39,615 nt of DNA from positions 1 through 39,615 of the forward strand of contig JAHZHX010000012.1 in NCBI GenBank assembly GCA_019420065.1, read 5' to 3'. The stretch comes from Clostridiales bacterium. Its GTDB lineage: Bacteria > Bacillota > Clostridia > Christensenellales > Aristaeellaceae. The notes beneath the pieces are model-generated. The model was not told where the DNA came from. It saw only the letters and a program-made list of their open reading frames with translations, and made no database searches. How positions within the stretch are numbered: the first letter of the stretch is position 1; each line of letters begins with the position of its first letter. The translations under genes were made by a program, and so were the position numbers. Shown one piece after another: positions 32,057-39,615 of the stretch.

Positions 32057-33289
32057 ATTGTTATTCCTGCCAGAGTTGGAAACCGCCTGTCCTTTTCCCA
32101 ATCGGGCAAGCGGCCGCTCGAAGGCATAAGTCACCAGCGCCGAAATCGCCAGCGCTCCGCCAAAGCATAAAAAGGTGTACAGATACTGCCAGCTGCGCTC
32201 GCCGTCCATCCAGGGCGTATCGCTGATTGAAGCGGGAACACCCCATTTTTTCAGCTGCACCGCGAATACCTGATGCCACATATAAAACTGGAAGGACATT
32301 TCGGACAAAACACGGGTCACCCGATTGCCCAGCAGCAGCCGCAGCAGCCGCGCGCCGTATAGAATTCCCAGCAGAAAAAGCGCCGTAAGCAGCGACATCA
32401 TGTATCGCCTGTTCAGCTGGCCCATGCGGATATTCTCGTATCCGTTTTCGCCCGCCTGCATCCGCACCAGCATCCAGATGGCGAAAAGCGACACAGCCGT
32501 CACGGCCGTAAACAGCGCCCGCGTCCACTGATCCTCCTTCATCCGCCGCTTGAGCGCCGTATAAATCCCCGCCGCCGCCATGCCGTTCGCATATACGCCC
32601 AGCTGCGCAGGCAGCTGGTTGAAATACATGGCAGTATTGGGCAGCATTGCCACCCAGGAACGGTAACCATAAGCTGCAAGCACCATTGCCGCGTATACCC
32701 ATGCCGGTTTTTTGCTGAACAAACGCGCTATCAGGGGAAAAACCAGATAGAACTGCATTTCCACCCCCAGCGTCCACAGAACGCCGTTCAGCGGTGTATA
32801 GGTATAACTGAACTCAAACAGCGTATGCGTAAACGTGGCATGCGCCAGCAGATCGCGCCCCATATGCCAGGTGTTGAGCGTGCCGTCCGCCGCGCGGTAG
32901 TTGCCCTGCGGCAGCGCCACAAAAACCAGCATAATCAGCAGGCACAGATCATACGACGGTACAATGCGCAGCAGCCGCTTTTTATAAAAAAGCCAAACGC
33001 GCGGCAGCCGCCTGCCGCTCTCCGCCGCCTCGGCGCAGGGCAGATACAGCAAAAAACCGCTGAGCAGCAGGACAGCGTCCACCCAGATATATCCCGACCG
33101 CAGCAGCGGATCCAAGGATACCCGCGTCCCTCCGACAGAGAATACCGGCGTAAGCCAGCTTTGCTGCCAGATATGATAGGCCCCGATCAGCAGCACAAAA
33201 AGCGCCCGGGCACCATCCAATGCCGGAAGACGCCCGCCGCGCTCGCGCTGCGTATAGTCAATATAGCGCTGTCTCCATCCCGCGCTCAT
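32054..33289 (-). CDS. Acyltransferase-3 (OafA-like) integral membrane protein, 411 aa
   Basis: The family moves acetyl or other acyl groups onto sugars, peptidoglycan, polysaccharides or lipids across the membrane. Diagnostic parts are RLPALDGARALFVLLIGAYH (residues 19-38, including the conserved His), YKKRLLRIVPSYDL near 101-114 (the R-x-x-R-I-x-P motif), and NGVLWTLGVEMQFYLVFPLI near 163-182. About ten membrane helices follow. No SGNH domain is fused, so another protein would be needed if two-step transfer occurs. The ATG at 33287-33289 overlaps the stop of the zinc-ribbon/TPR gene by four bases. Wall or surface-polymer acylation is the likely role, from its envelope-related neighbours. 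Confidence 0.9.
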   Translation of the reverse strand: MSAGWRQRYIDYTQRERGGRLPALDGARALFVLLIGAYHIWQQSWLTPVFSVGGTRVSLDPLLRSGYIWVDAVLLLSGFLLYLPCAEAAESGRRLPRVWLFYKKRLLRIVPSYDLCLLIMLVFVALPQGNYRAADGTLNTWHMGRDLLAHATFTHTLFEFSYTYTPLNGVLWTLGVEMQFYLVFPLIARLFSKKPAWVYAAMVLAAYGYRSWVAMLPNTAMYFNQLPAQLGVYANGMAAAGIYTALKRRMKEDQWTRALFTAVTAVSLFAIWMLVRMQAGENGYENIRMGQLNRRYMMSLLTALFLLGILYGARLLRLLLGNRVTRVLSEMSFQFYMWHQVFAVQLKKWGVPASISDTPWMDGERSWQYLYTFLCFGGALAISALVTYAFERPLARLGKGQAVSNSGRNNN

Positions 33290-36171
33290 TGCTGTGTACG
33301 CACCAGCTTATACTGGGATTTTGTTTTATTATTCTCAATCGAAAGGTTTTTACCCTGGCAGGAGTAGATCGTCCAGGCATTGTTCAATTCATCCGGCTGG
33401 TCGCCCACATAGAAGGCGTAGGTCGCCGCGCGATAATAATAGTCGCGCCCGTCAATGGTACACGTCCCATCATCGCGGAAAACCATCACCGTTCCCTTGA
33501 CGCTCGTCCACTCGCCAATGATACGGTAGCATACGCGATCCAGCTTCTTATCCACATCGCGGTATCCGGGAATGTTGCGGTAATAACGCAGCGCCTCATA
33601 TGGCTTTTTATCCTCAAACAGCGCGTTTGCGCAGCGGTAATTGGCCTCTTTGTAAACAGCATCAATATCGGCGTACTCCTCGCTGGCATTCTCGCGCGAC
33701 ACGCTTTCCAGCGCGGAAACCGCCACGGCATAATCGCCCGCTTCCATGGCACGCTTGGCCGTGGTATATGCTTCGCGATAATATGCGTCATAGCAAGCCG
33801 CCGCGCGTTCCTGCGCATCCTCATGCCCGCTGATGGAAGCAAACAGCGCCGCCGCGCCCGAAAGATCGCCCGCCTCCTGCCGTGCCTCCGCCGTCAAATA
33901 CACACTCTGACGGCGCAGCAGTTCCGCATCGGCGTAATCGGGAATTTCAGCCAGATACTGCGCCGCCTGCTCATGCTGCTCCTCCGCGATGGCCGTCTGC
34001 GCCAGAGCATACATGCATTCGTCATAGCGCGCGGCAGCATCCTCATAATTCCCGGCCGCGCGGAAGCAGGCCGCCGCGCCGGCAATATCCTCCAGCTCCT
34101 GCCGCTGAACGCCCCACAGATATTGCGCCTTACTGATGTTTTCCTCGCTTGAAAGATAGCCGTCCAGCTCGGTAAACGCGGCAACCGCGCGTTCATATTC
34201 GCCGCTGTCGATCAGCTGCAGGGCATACCCATAACGAGCGTTGAGCAATTCGTCGCGGCTTTCCCGATAATCGCCCAGCGCCGCAAAGGCGTCCATCGCC
34301 TGCGCATACTCGCGCGCGTTCATCATTGCAATCGCCTTGCCGTAACGGATCTCATTCAGGCGCTCTTCGCTGTCCTTGTATCCGGCAATCGTTTCAAGCA
34401 GCGCCTCCGCGCCGTCCGCATCGCCGATTTCCTGCAGCGCAACCGCCGGCAGATAGGTGCATTCCAGCCACAGTTCCTGCGCCGCCTCATACTCGGTGGC
34501 AACCGCAAGCAGCTCGCGCGCCCCTTCATAGTCGCCCGCCTCCATGGCAATCCGTCCCATTTCCGTGCTGCACTGATAGGATTTCTCCTGCGCGTCACGA
34601 TAGGCCGGAATTTTATCAAACATCTCCTTGGCCTGGGAATACGCGCCTTCCTCCATCAGCACGCAGGCAGGCTCGTACAGGCAGGCCGTCGCCTGCGTAT
34701 ACGAATCCAGATAATCCCCCGCCAGCAGATAATATTCCGCCGCGGTTTCATAATCCGCCTGTTCAAAATACATATTGGCCGCGCCGTAATGCGCCTGCTG
34801 CAAACGCGCCGCGGTGTTTTCAAACTCCGGCGCAAGCTGGGAAAACAGTTCGATCGCCTTCAGGTACTCGCCCGCCTCCAGGGCCGCCTGCCCCGGCAGG
34901 TACAGGCACATGGACGCTTTGCGCTCCGCGTCCGAATACTGTCCCAGGGAAAGAAATTTTTCCCGGGCGCCGTCATACGAAAGCGCTTCCAAATCCTGCT
35001 CGGCCCACTGGTACACCGCTTCCTGACGGCGTTCATAGGCATCCCGATAAGACGCAATCTCATCGTACAGCGCCGCCGCGCTTTCATACTGGCGGGAGGC
35101 CAGCAGCAGCGCCGCCCGCTGATAGCGCGCCTCCTGCGCCATGGAAGCGCTGTCGCGGTACGCGCCCAGCGCGTCAAAATCATCCTGCGCCGTTTTCAGC
35201 GCCGGAACGGTGCCGGTGCGCAGCATATCGCCCGCCTGGCGGTAAACGCATTCTTTCGACAGCTCCGCGCTGCTGTAATACAGGCTGATATCAAGCAGAT
35301 CCACATCCAGCCCGATCGCCGGTATGCGGATGGGCAGCGAACGCCTGCCGCATTGCGCCGCCAGCGCGTCAAAGCCGCTCTTGGCTGTGGCATACACACC
35401 GTTTTCCAGCTGGCGGCTGGCGGTATAATAACGATAGAATGGAACCGCATGGAAATAAGCGCCGAATCCCAGCACCAGCACGCAGACCGTTCCCGCGCTT
35501 GACCAGATGATCCGCCGCCGACGCCGACGCTTTTTCAGCCGCAGCGCTTCTTTTTCCTCCGCCTCTTTCAGGGCCTGCGCGCGCTCGCGCCGCGCTTTTT
35601 CCTCCATGGCATTTTCATGCTCAAAGATAACCTTCTCCACCGTGGCCTCGTTAAAGCGGGTAAACACTTCCCGCTTTTGACGGCCGCAGCGGCGGCATAT
35701 GTCCTCGCTGGCGCTGTTGGGGCGGCCGCATACGCACATCCACACCGCCCCCTGGTCGCTGGGAAAGCCCAGCGCGTCCGGCCCGGCCAGATAGCGCAGC
35801 ACATCCAGCCTGCGTCCGGCAGGCAAAAAATTGGGCGTGTATTCGCTCACATTGCTGCCCGCGTGCCGCCAGACCGTTCCATCCTCGAACCACACCTTTT
35901 CAATGGAAAAATCCATTCCGGCAGCGCTTGCCCCGCCATCGACCTCCACAGCCATCTCAAACGCGCTGCGGCCCTGACCCGTCAGCCCCTGTACGCGCTC
36001 CACCTGGCGGGAAAGCAGCGCGCCGTCTTTATCATAGCAGGCAAACACCGCCTGCACGCTGGCAACGCACTGTTCCGTCAGATTAAACAGCTGAAGCCGG
36101 CACACGGGGTACTGTGGCGTTGGCAGCGCATAATGCCACAACTCAACGGGGCAAGTCAGGTCAATCCTCAT
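33286..36171 (-). CDS. Zinc-ribbon, single-TM protein with about 14 TPR-like repeats and C-terminal domain, 961 aa
   Basis: Residues 1-135 form a beta-rich head without a recognised family. A zinc ribbon follows (Cys146, Cys148, Cys159, Cys162), then a Glu/Lys/Arg helix at 180-215 likely to be coiled coil, and a membrane helix at about 221-240 preceded by six arginines. Residues 250-880 are helical repeats of roughly 42 residues whose units end in motifs such as YRDA, YSDA, YLDS, YKDS, YEDA and YADA, a TPR variant. Residues 883-961 are a small beta domain (GEWTSVKGTVMVFRDDGTCT). Positive residues before the helix put the ribbon inside and the repeats outside. It overlaps the acyltransferase gene. 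It is probably an envelope scaffold; no function is known. Confidence 0.75.
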   Translation of the reverse strand: MRIDLTCPVELWHYALPTPQYPVCRLQLFNLTEQCVASVQAVFACYDKDGALLSRQVERVQGLTGQGRSAFEMAVEVDGGASAAGMDFSIEKVWFEDGTVWRHAGSNVSEYTPNFLPAGRRLDVLRYLAGPDALGFPSDQGAVWMCVCGRPNSASEDICRRCGRQKREVFTRFNEATVEKVIFEHENAMEEKARRERAQALKEAEEKEALRLKKRRRRRRIIWSSAGTVCVLVLGFGAYFHAVPFYRYYTASRQLENGVYATAKSGFDALAAQCGRRSLPIRIPAIGLDVDLLDISLYYSSAELSKECVYRQAGDMLRTGTVPALKTAQDDFDALGAYRDSASMAQEARYQRAALLLASRQYESAAALYDEIASYRDAYERRQEAVYQWAEQDLEALSYDGAREKFLSLGQYSDAERKASMCLYLPGQAALEAGEYLKAIELFSQLAPEFENTAARLQQAHYGAANMYFEQADYETAAEYYLLAGDYLDSYTQATACLYEPACVLMEEGAYSQAKEMFDKIPAYRDAQEKSYQCSTEMGRIAMEAGDYEGARELLAVATEYEAAQELWLECTYLPAVALQEIGDADGAEALLETIAGYKDSEERLNEIRYGKAIAMMNAREYAQAMDAFAALGDYRESRDELLNARYGYALQLIDSGEYERAVAAFTELDGYLSSEENISKAQYLWGVQRQELEDIAGAAACFRAAGNYEDAAARYDECMYALAQTAIAEEQHEQAAQYLAEIPDYADAELLRRQSVYLTAEARQEAGDLSGAAALFASISGHEDAQERAAACYDAYYREAYTTAKRAMEAGDYAVAVSALESVSRENASEEYADIDAVYKEANYRCANALFEDKKPYEALRYYRNIPGYRDVDKKLDRVCYRIIGEWTSVKGTVMVFRDDGTCTIDGRDYYYRAATYAFYVGDQPDELNNAWTIYSCQGKNLSIENNKTKSQYKLVRTQQ

Positions 36172-36206
36172 CTATGTTCACCCTTCCGCTTCCTGTGAGC
36201 AGATTT

Positions 36207-37337
36207 TTATTGATAGCTTACCGTAATATCAACCAGTCGGCCATCCAGCATCAAGAGCGTAAGCAGCACCGTTTTGCCTTCCACCTCAACGGCATAGGCC
36301 GCCTGCGCGCCGCTGGCGGTTTCCTCATAGCGGCCATAGGGCGCATTCACACCATCGCCATAAAGCATCGCACTCTCCTGCTGCGGGAAACGGGCCAAAA
36401 CGTTTTGTACAGCGTCGCCCATATGAAGTCCGCGCGGGCCTTCGATCTGGCTGCCGAATATCTCCAGCAGACGCAGCGAGCCATCCTGCTTTTTCCCGTC
36501 GTACTCAAAAATGGCCTGCATGCTTTCCCACTGCATAATGCGCAGGAAGCCGTCCTGATCCGCTTCCCAGGTATCGCTTTGCGCATTGCCGAAAGCGCTT
36601 GTCAACGCCTGCGGCGACGCGGTCAGAAAATCGATCCCACTGAAGTACAGATCCTCGCGCGCCAGCATTTCCGGCGCGTCGGAAAAATAGGCGCTGTATT
36701 CGTTTTTCTCCTGCAGGGCAGCAAGCGTGTCCAGCTCCGCCTGCGCTTCCTCCAGGCTCATCACCTGCACGCCCAAAAGCACCTGAATGGCAATGACCTC
36801 ATTATTCTCCAGCGTATACAGCACGCAGCATTTTTCCGTCTGCGAGCCCTCGCTGTTATAAACGTCATATTCCGCTACCAGCACATGCGAGCCGGAGCGA
36901 ACCGCCCGGCCGCTGCCAGCCTCTCCGGGCAGCGAACCGCGGATATACAGCGCCGCTTCCTCATAGGTACCGCTCAGCGAAGCGTTATCCAGCGGATACG
37001 CAGCCAGCAGCGTTTCCAGCGCGCTTCCGCAGGCGATCCCCCGCATATCGGCAATCAGCTCTTCGCTGCCTGATATCTCCACACCCGTAATCCGGCTGTT
37101 TTCACGCAGGGTATCGTCCGGACTGTATATGGCAAAATTGCCGTAATCAAAACGGTATCCGCCTTCCTCCGCCTCCTCCGCGGCGACAGGCGCCTCCCTC
37201 AGCGCCTCGGACAAAAGCGTGTCGCAAAACGCGATCAGCTCATCCACCGTGGGCGCTTCGCTCTCGGCCGTACCCAGCGCCGCAGCAGGTAAAATCATCA
37301 CAAAGGCCAGCAGCATCGCGATCCATTTTTTCATCAT
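36207..37337 (-). CDS. Unrecognised secreted protein with an internal duplication and a shared C-terminal domain, 376 aa
   Basis: Residues 1-24 are a signal peptide (MMKKW, hydrophobic core, alanine-rich cleavage region). No lipobox is present. Two segments resemble each other: residues 85-190 and 292-375 both have E-I-x-GS, then RG(I/L), G-(S/D)-A-(L/V) and an alternating beta pattern. The C-terminal 135 residues also align with the end of the zinc-ribbon/TPR protein at 19245-21113, sharing FG, GKK, GPR, MG, YGRY and a final (V/D)ITV. No enzyme motif is visible. It lies 15 bases after the phosphorylase gene and 35 before the 961-residue TPR gene. GGAGG stands five bases before the first of two ATGs; the second is possible. 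Confidence 0.72.
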   Translation of the reverse strand: MMKKWIAMLLAFVMILPAAALGTAESEAPTVDELIAFCDTLLSEALREAPVAAEEAEEGGYRFDYGNFAIYSPDDTLRENSRITGVEISGSEELIADMRGIACGSALETLLAAYPLDNASLSGTYEEAALYIRGSLPGEAGSGRAVRSGSHVLVAEYDVYNSEGSQTEKCCVLYTLENNEVIAIQVLLGVQVMSLEEAQAELDTLAALQEKNEYSAYFSDAPEMLAREDLYFSGIDFLTASPQALTSAFGNAQSDTWEADQDGFLRIMQWESMQAIFEYDGKKQDGSLRLLEIFGSQIEGPRGLHMGDAVQNVLARFPQQESAMLYGDGVNAPYGRYEETASGAQAAYAVEVEGKTVLLTLLMLDGRLVDITVSYQ

Positions 37338-37352
37338 TTTTTCCTCCAGCTT

Positions 37353-38672
37353 TTACAGGTTCTGCACGCCTTCCCGCGTGACCAATGCATACAAAAGCCG
37401 CTCCGGCGGCACGGGTTCAGCCGATATCTCAACGGCCTGCCGGATCATTTCCTCCGCGCGCAGCAGCGTTTCCTCGTTTGCGGCATAAATGCTGCACAGC
37501 GGCTGACCTTTTTCCAGATAGCCGCCTACCCGGCAGCGCATGATAAAGCCTACGCGCGGATCGATCACATCGCTCTTTTTCCGACGGCCGGCGCCCAGCT
37601 CCTGGGAAGCGTAGCCCAAAAGCGCGGTATCCATCCGCCCGATATACCCCGGCTCCCATGCAGGCAGATCACGCACGATGGGCGCGTCAGCCAATATCTG
37701 CGGATGATCGCACACGCTGCCGTCTCCTCCCTGCGCCAGGATCAGCTCGCGCAGCTTTTCCAGCCCACGCCCGTCGCGCAGCGCCGCCAGCAGCAGTTTC
37801 TCACCCTCTTCCGCCGTCTGCGCAATCCGTGCCGCCAGCAGCAGCTGTGCGCCCAAGCGCAGCGACACCGTCAAAAGCGGCCCTGCGCTCTCTCCGCGCA
37901 GAATCTCCACCGCTTCCTTGACCTCCAGCCGATTGCCCACATGGGAGCCAAGCGGCTCGTTCATGCCGGTCAGCAGTGCCGAAACCTGCCGTCCCGCCCG
38001 CGTGCCGATTTCCACCATCGTCCGCGCCAGCTCCAGGCTCCCTTCATAGGTCGGCATGATCGCGCCGGAGCCGACCTTGACGTCCAGCACGATGCCCTGC
38101 GCGCCCGAAGCCAGCTTTTTGCTCATGATGCTGGACGCAATCAGCGGCAGACTGTCCACCGTCGAGGTCGTGTCGCGCAGCGCATACAGCGTCTTGTCCG
38201 CGGGCGCAAGCTCGGCGCTCTGGCCGATTACCGCGCAGCCGATCTTTCGTACCTGCCGCAGAAATTCCTCCTCCGGCAGCGATGTGCGCATGCCGATGGA
38301 TTCCATTTTGTCCACCGTGCCGCCGGTATGCCCCAGGCCGCGGCCGCTCATTTTGGCAATTTTAGCGCCGCACGCCGCGCACAGCGGCGCCAGCACCAGC
38401 GTTGTGGTATCGCCCACGCCGCCGGTAGAATGTTTATCCACCGCAATGCCGCCCACATCGGGATGCAGCATGTCGCCCGACCGTGCCATGGCCAGCGTCA
38501 GGCTGGTGGTCTCCCGCGCGTCCATGCCGTTGAGCCGGATCGCCATCAACAGCGCCGCCAGCTGATAATCCGGAACGCTTTTATCCGCCGCGCCGCGCAC
38601 GAACGCATCGATCTGTTCATCCGTCAGCGCGCCGCCCAGCTTTTTTGCTGTAATAATTGCAGGGAAATTCAT
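37353..38672 (-). CDS. pdp: Pyrimidine-nucleoside (thymidine) phosphorylase, 439 aa
   Basis: The enzyme splits thymidine, uridine or deoxyuridine with phosphate to the base and (deoxy)ribose-1-phosphate in nucleoside salvage. The family signature is SGRGLGHTGGTVDKMES near residues 108-124. Phosphate-site residues lie in DKHSTGGVGDTTTLVLAP (79-96), and SSIMSKKLASGAQGIVLDVKVGSGA covers the base-binding region. The length matches Pdp and DeoA. The broader Pdp specificity is preferred because that form is usual in Bacillota. The ATG at 38670-38672 has AAGGAG upstream. It heads the long minus-strand operon and is divergent from a sugar-binding protein gene. Confidence 0.95.
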   Translation of the reverse strand: MNFPAIITAKKLGGALTDEQIDAFVRGAADKSVPDYQLAALLMAIRLNGMDARETTSLTLAMARSGDMLHPDVGGIAVDKHSTGGVGDTTTLVLAPLCAACGAKIAKMSGRGLGHTGGTVDKMESIGMRTSLPEEEFLRQVRKIGCAVIGQSAELAPADKTLYALRDTTSTVDSLPLIASSIMSKKLASGAQGIVLDVKVGSGAIMPTYEGSLELARTMVEIGTRAGRQVSALLTGMNEPLGSHVGNRLEVKEAVEILRGESAGPLLTVSLRLGAQLLLAARIAQTAEEGEKLLLAALRDGRGLEKLRELILAQGGDGSVCDHPQILADAPIVRDLPAWEPGYIGRMDTALLGYASQELGAGRRKKSDVIDPRVGFIMRCRVGGYLEKGQPLCSIYAANEETLLRAEEMIRQAVEISAEPVPPERLLYALVTREGVQNL

Positions 38673-38706
38673 CGTCTTCTCCTTATGCTGACATCAATCC
38701 AGTTTC

Positions 38707-38735
38707 AGTATAGCATAAAAGGAGAATAAATACAA
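38707..38735 (-). promoter_or_regulatory. Possible promoter of the phosphorylase operon
   Basis: TTGTAT (38735-38730) and TATACT (38712-38707) on the minus strand are 17 bases apart, about 35 bases before the ATG. The -35 matches consensus only in its first half. Confidence 0.42.
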
Positions 38736-38768
38736 TAAATTGTCCTGTAAAACTCCGTAAAAACAACT

Positions 38769-38784
38769 CAGCTCATTTTGTCAC
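38769..38784 (+). promoter_or_regulatory. 16-base element shared with the dehydrogenase promoter (candidate operator)
   Basis: CAGCTCATTTTGTCAC at 38769-38784 differs at only two of 16 bases from CAGCGTATTTTGTCAC upstream of the dehydrogenase gene (minus strand, 1004-989). It lies 30 bases upstream of the -35 of the sugar-binding protein promoter, in the same orientation relative to its gene. That is a typical activator position. Confidence 0.45.
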
Positions 38785-38813
38785 TTTTACAATCGTTTAT
38801 TGCATAAATCCCA

Positions 38814-38842
38814 TTGAAATCCGATACGGCATTTGCTATAAT
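38814..38842 (+). promoter_or_regulatory. Sigma-A-type promoter of the sugar-binding protein gene
   Basis: TTGAAA (38814-38819) and TATAAT (38837-38842) are exactly 17 bases apart. A second TATAAT occurs at 38848-38853. The leader to the ATG is about 48 bases and contains AAGGAGG nine bases before the start. This is one of the strongest promoters in the window, fitting an abundant binding protein. Confidence 0.82.
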
Positions 38843-38897
38843 AGGGCTATAATGAAAGGGTGGAAAACCGCCCATATTGTGAAGGAGGATTCCTTTT

Positions 38898-39615
38898 ATG
38901 AAAAAGCTGTTTGCCCTCGCGCTGGCCGCCATGATGATGCTGTGCCTGGCATGCACCGCTTCCGCGGAAGCCCCTACCTACAAGATCGGCGTGCTCGCGC
39001 CCGAGACCACGCACGGCTGGGTCGGCGGCGTGCTGTACTATGCGCAGCAGGCCGTGGCTGAGCTGGAAAATGTCGAGCCCGTTCTGCTGACCTCTTCCAA
39101 CGCGGAAGAAATGTCTTCCCAGATCGAGCAGCTCATCTCCCTGGGCGTGGACGCGATCGTTGTCTGGCCCCAGTTCACCGGCGTGGAGACCGCCGCGGAG
39201 CTGGCGCTGTCCAAGGGCATCGTCATTGCCAATTTTGACATGATTATTAACGTATCCGACGAATATGCCGCCAACATGTATCAGCTTACCGGCGATAACT
39301 ACGGCATGGGCGCCGAAGGCGGCAAGTACATTGCCGAAAAGCTGAACGGCAAGGGCAAGGTGGTTGTGATGTGCAAGCCCGCCGCCGGCAACGTCAATGA
39401 CGACCGTTTGCAGGGCTTCAAGGATTACATCAGCGCAAACGCGCCTGACGTTGAAATCATTGCCGAAGTTGCTACCGATTTTAACCGTGAGACCGCGCTG
39501 AAGGACACGCATGACGTGCTGACCACCTATCCCGAGATCGACGCGATCTTCTCTTTGGACGACGAAACCTCCATCGGCGCGCTGCAGGCCATCACCGAGG
39601 CCGGCCGCACCGACG
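38898..39615 (+). CDS. Sugar ABC transporter substrate-binding protein (Peripla_BP_4 type), 3' end beyond the window
   Basis: About 239 residues are visible of an expected 320-370. Residues 1-23 are a signal peptide ending TASA; a cysteine at 19 follows CLA, an imperfect lipobox, so lipid anchoring is uncertain. The mature protein begins YKIGVLAPETTHGWVGGVLYYAQQ, the ribose/xylose/inositol-binding fold, with EMSSQIEQLISLGVDAIVVWP, then GDNYGMGAEGGKYIAEKLNGKGKVVV and AIFSLDDETSIGALQAITEAG. It should deliver a sugar or cyclitol to an ABC importer whose permease and ATPase genes would lie downstream. Start ATG at 38898 with a near-perfect RBS. It is divergent from pdp. Confidence 0.93.
   Translation, partial: MKKLFALALAAMMMLCLACTASAEAPTYKIGVLAPETTHGWVGGVLYYAQQAVAELENVEPVLLTSSNAEEMSSQIEQLISLGVDAIVVWPQFTGVETAAELALSKGIVIANFDMIINVSDEYAANMYQLTGDNYGMGAEGGKYIAEKLNGKGKVVVMCKPAAGNVNDDRLQGFKDYISANAPDVEIIAEVATDFNRETALKDTHDVLTTYPEIDAIFSLDDETSIGALQAITEAGRTD

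Overview
The window looks like the chromosome of a GC-rich, endospore-forming, anaerobic-type member of the Bacillota (class Clostridia). The evidence is strong AGGAGG-type ribosome binding sites, TTGACA/TATAAT-type promoters in short AT-rich gaps, a probable alpha/beta-type small acid-soluble spore protein, a SpoIID-family protein and a gram-positive-style cell-wall repertoire. A Christensenellales-like lineage is a guess only. There are no rRNA or tRNA genes, insertion sequences, phage genes or CRISPR arrays that I can see. No gene-free stretch exceeds 300 bases; the longest gap, about 225 bases, carries a divergent promoter region.

Layout. 1-898 (-): 3'-truncated Gfo/Idh/MocA sugar dehydrogenase. 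1064-4053 (+): an unknown membrane protein, a secreted protein of five peptidoglycan-binding modules, and a TIM-barrel sugar isomerase/epimerase. 4101-13505 (-): ten genes in the order mrpE-F-G, MbhD-like, MbhE+MrpB fusion, mrpC, then four NuoL/M/N-type antiporter subunits. 13695-14636 (-): BadF/BadG-type sugar kinase. 14713-18206 (-): a heterodimeric ABC exporter, divergent from a LysR regulator (18324-19202, +) across a perfect 12-bp inverted repeat. 19245-26522 (-): DUF624-like membrane protein, spore protein, methyltransferase, Hsp33, TPR protein, HEAT-repeat protein, and a zinc-ribbon/TM/TPR protein. 26675-27496 (+): AraC regulator. 27478-38672 (-): pyrimidine-nucleoside phosphorylase, an unknown secreted protein, a 961-residue zinc-ribbon/TM/TPR protein, an acyltransferase-3, a 1253-residue SpoIID/multi-SH3 protein, and a tRNA-type adenine methyltransferase. 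38898-end (+): sugar ABC substrate-binding protein, truncated by the window edge.

How they work together. The mrp/mbh-like operon should encode one large membrane ion-translocating complex. Its gene order matches the antiporter half of archaeal Mbh/Mbs complexes, but it has four antiporter-type subunits instead of one or two, and no hydrogenase, quinone or ferredoxin module in the window. A terminator closes the operon, and this is the most unusual system here. Two other themes stand out. One is a set of envelope proteins in which a cytoplasmic zinc ribbon is tethered by one membrane segment to external TPR repeats; a secreted neighbour of one of them shares its C-terminal domain with the other. 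The second is a pair of sugar-associated genes at the two ends of the window that share a 16-base upstream element.
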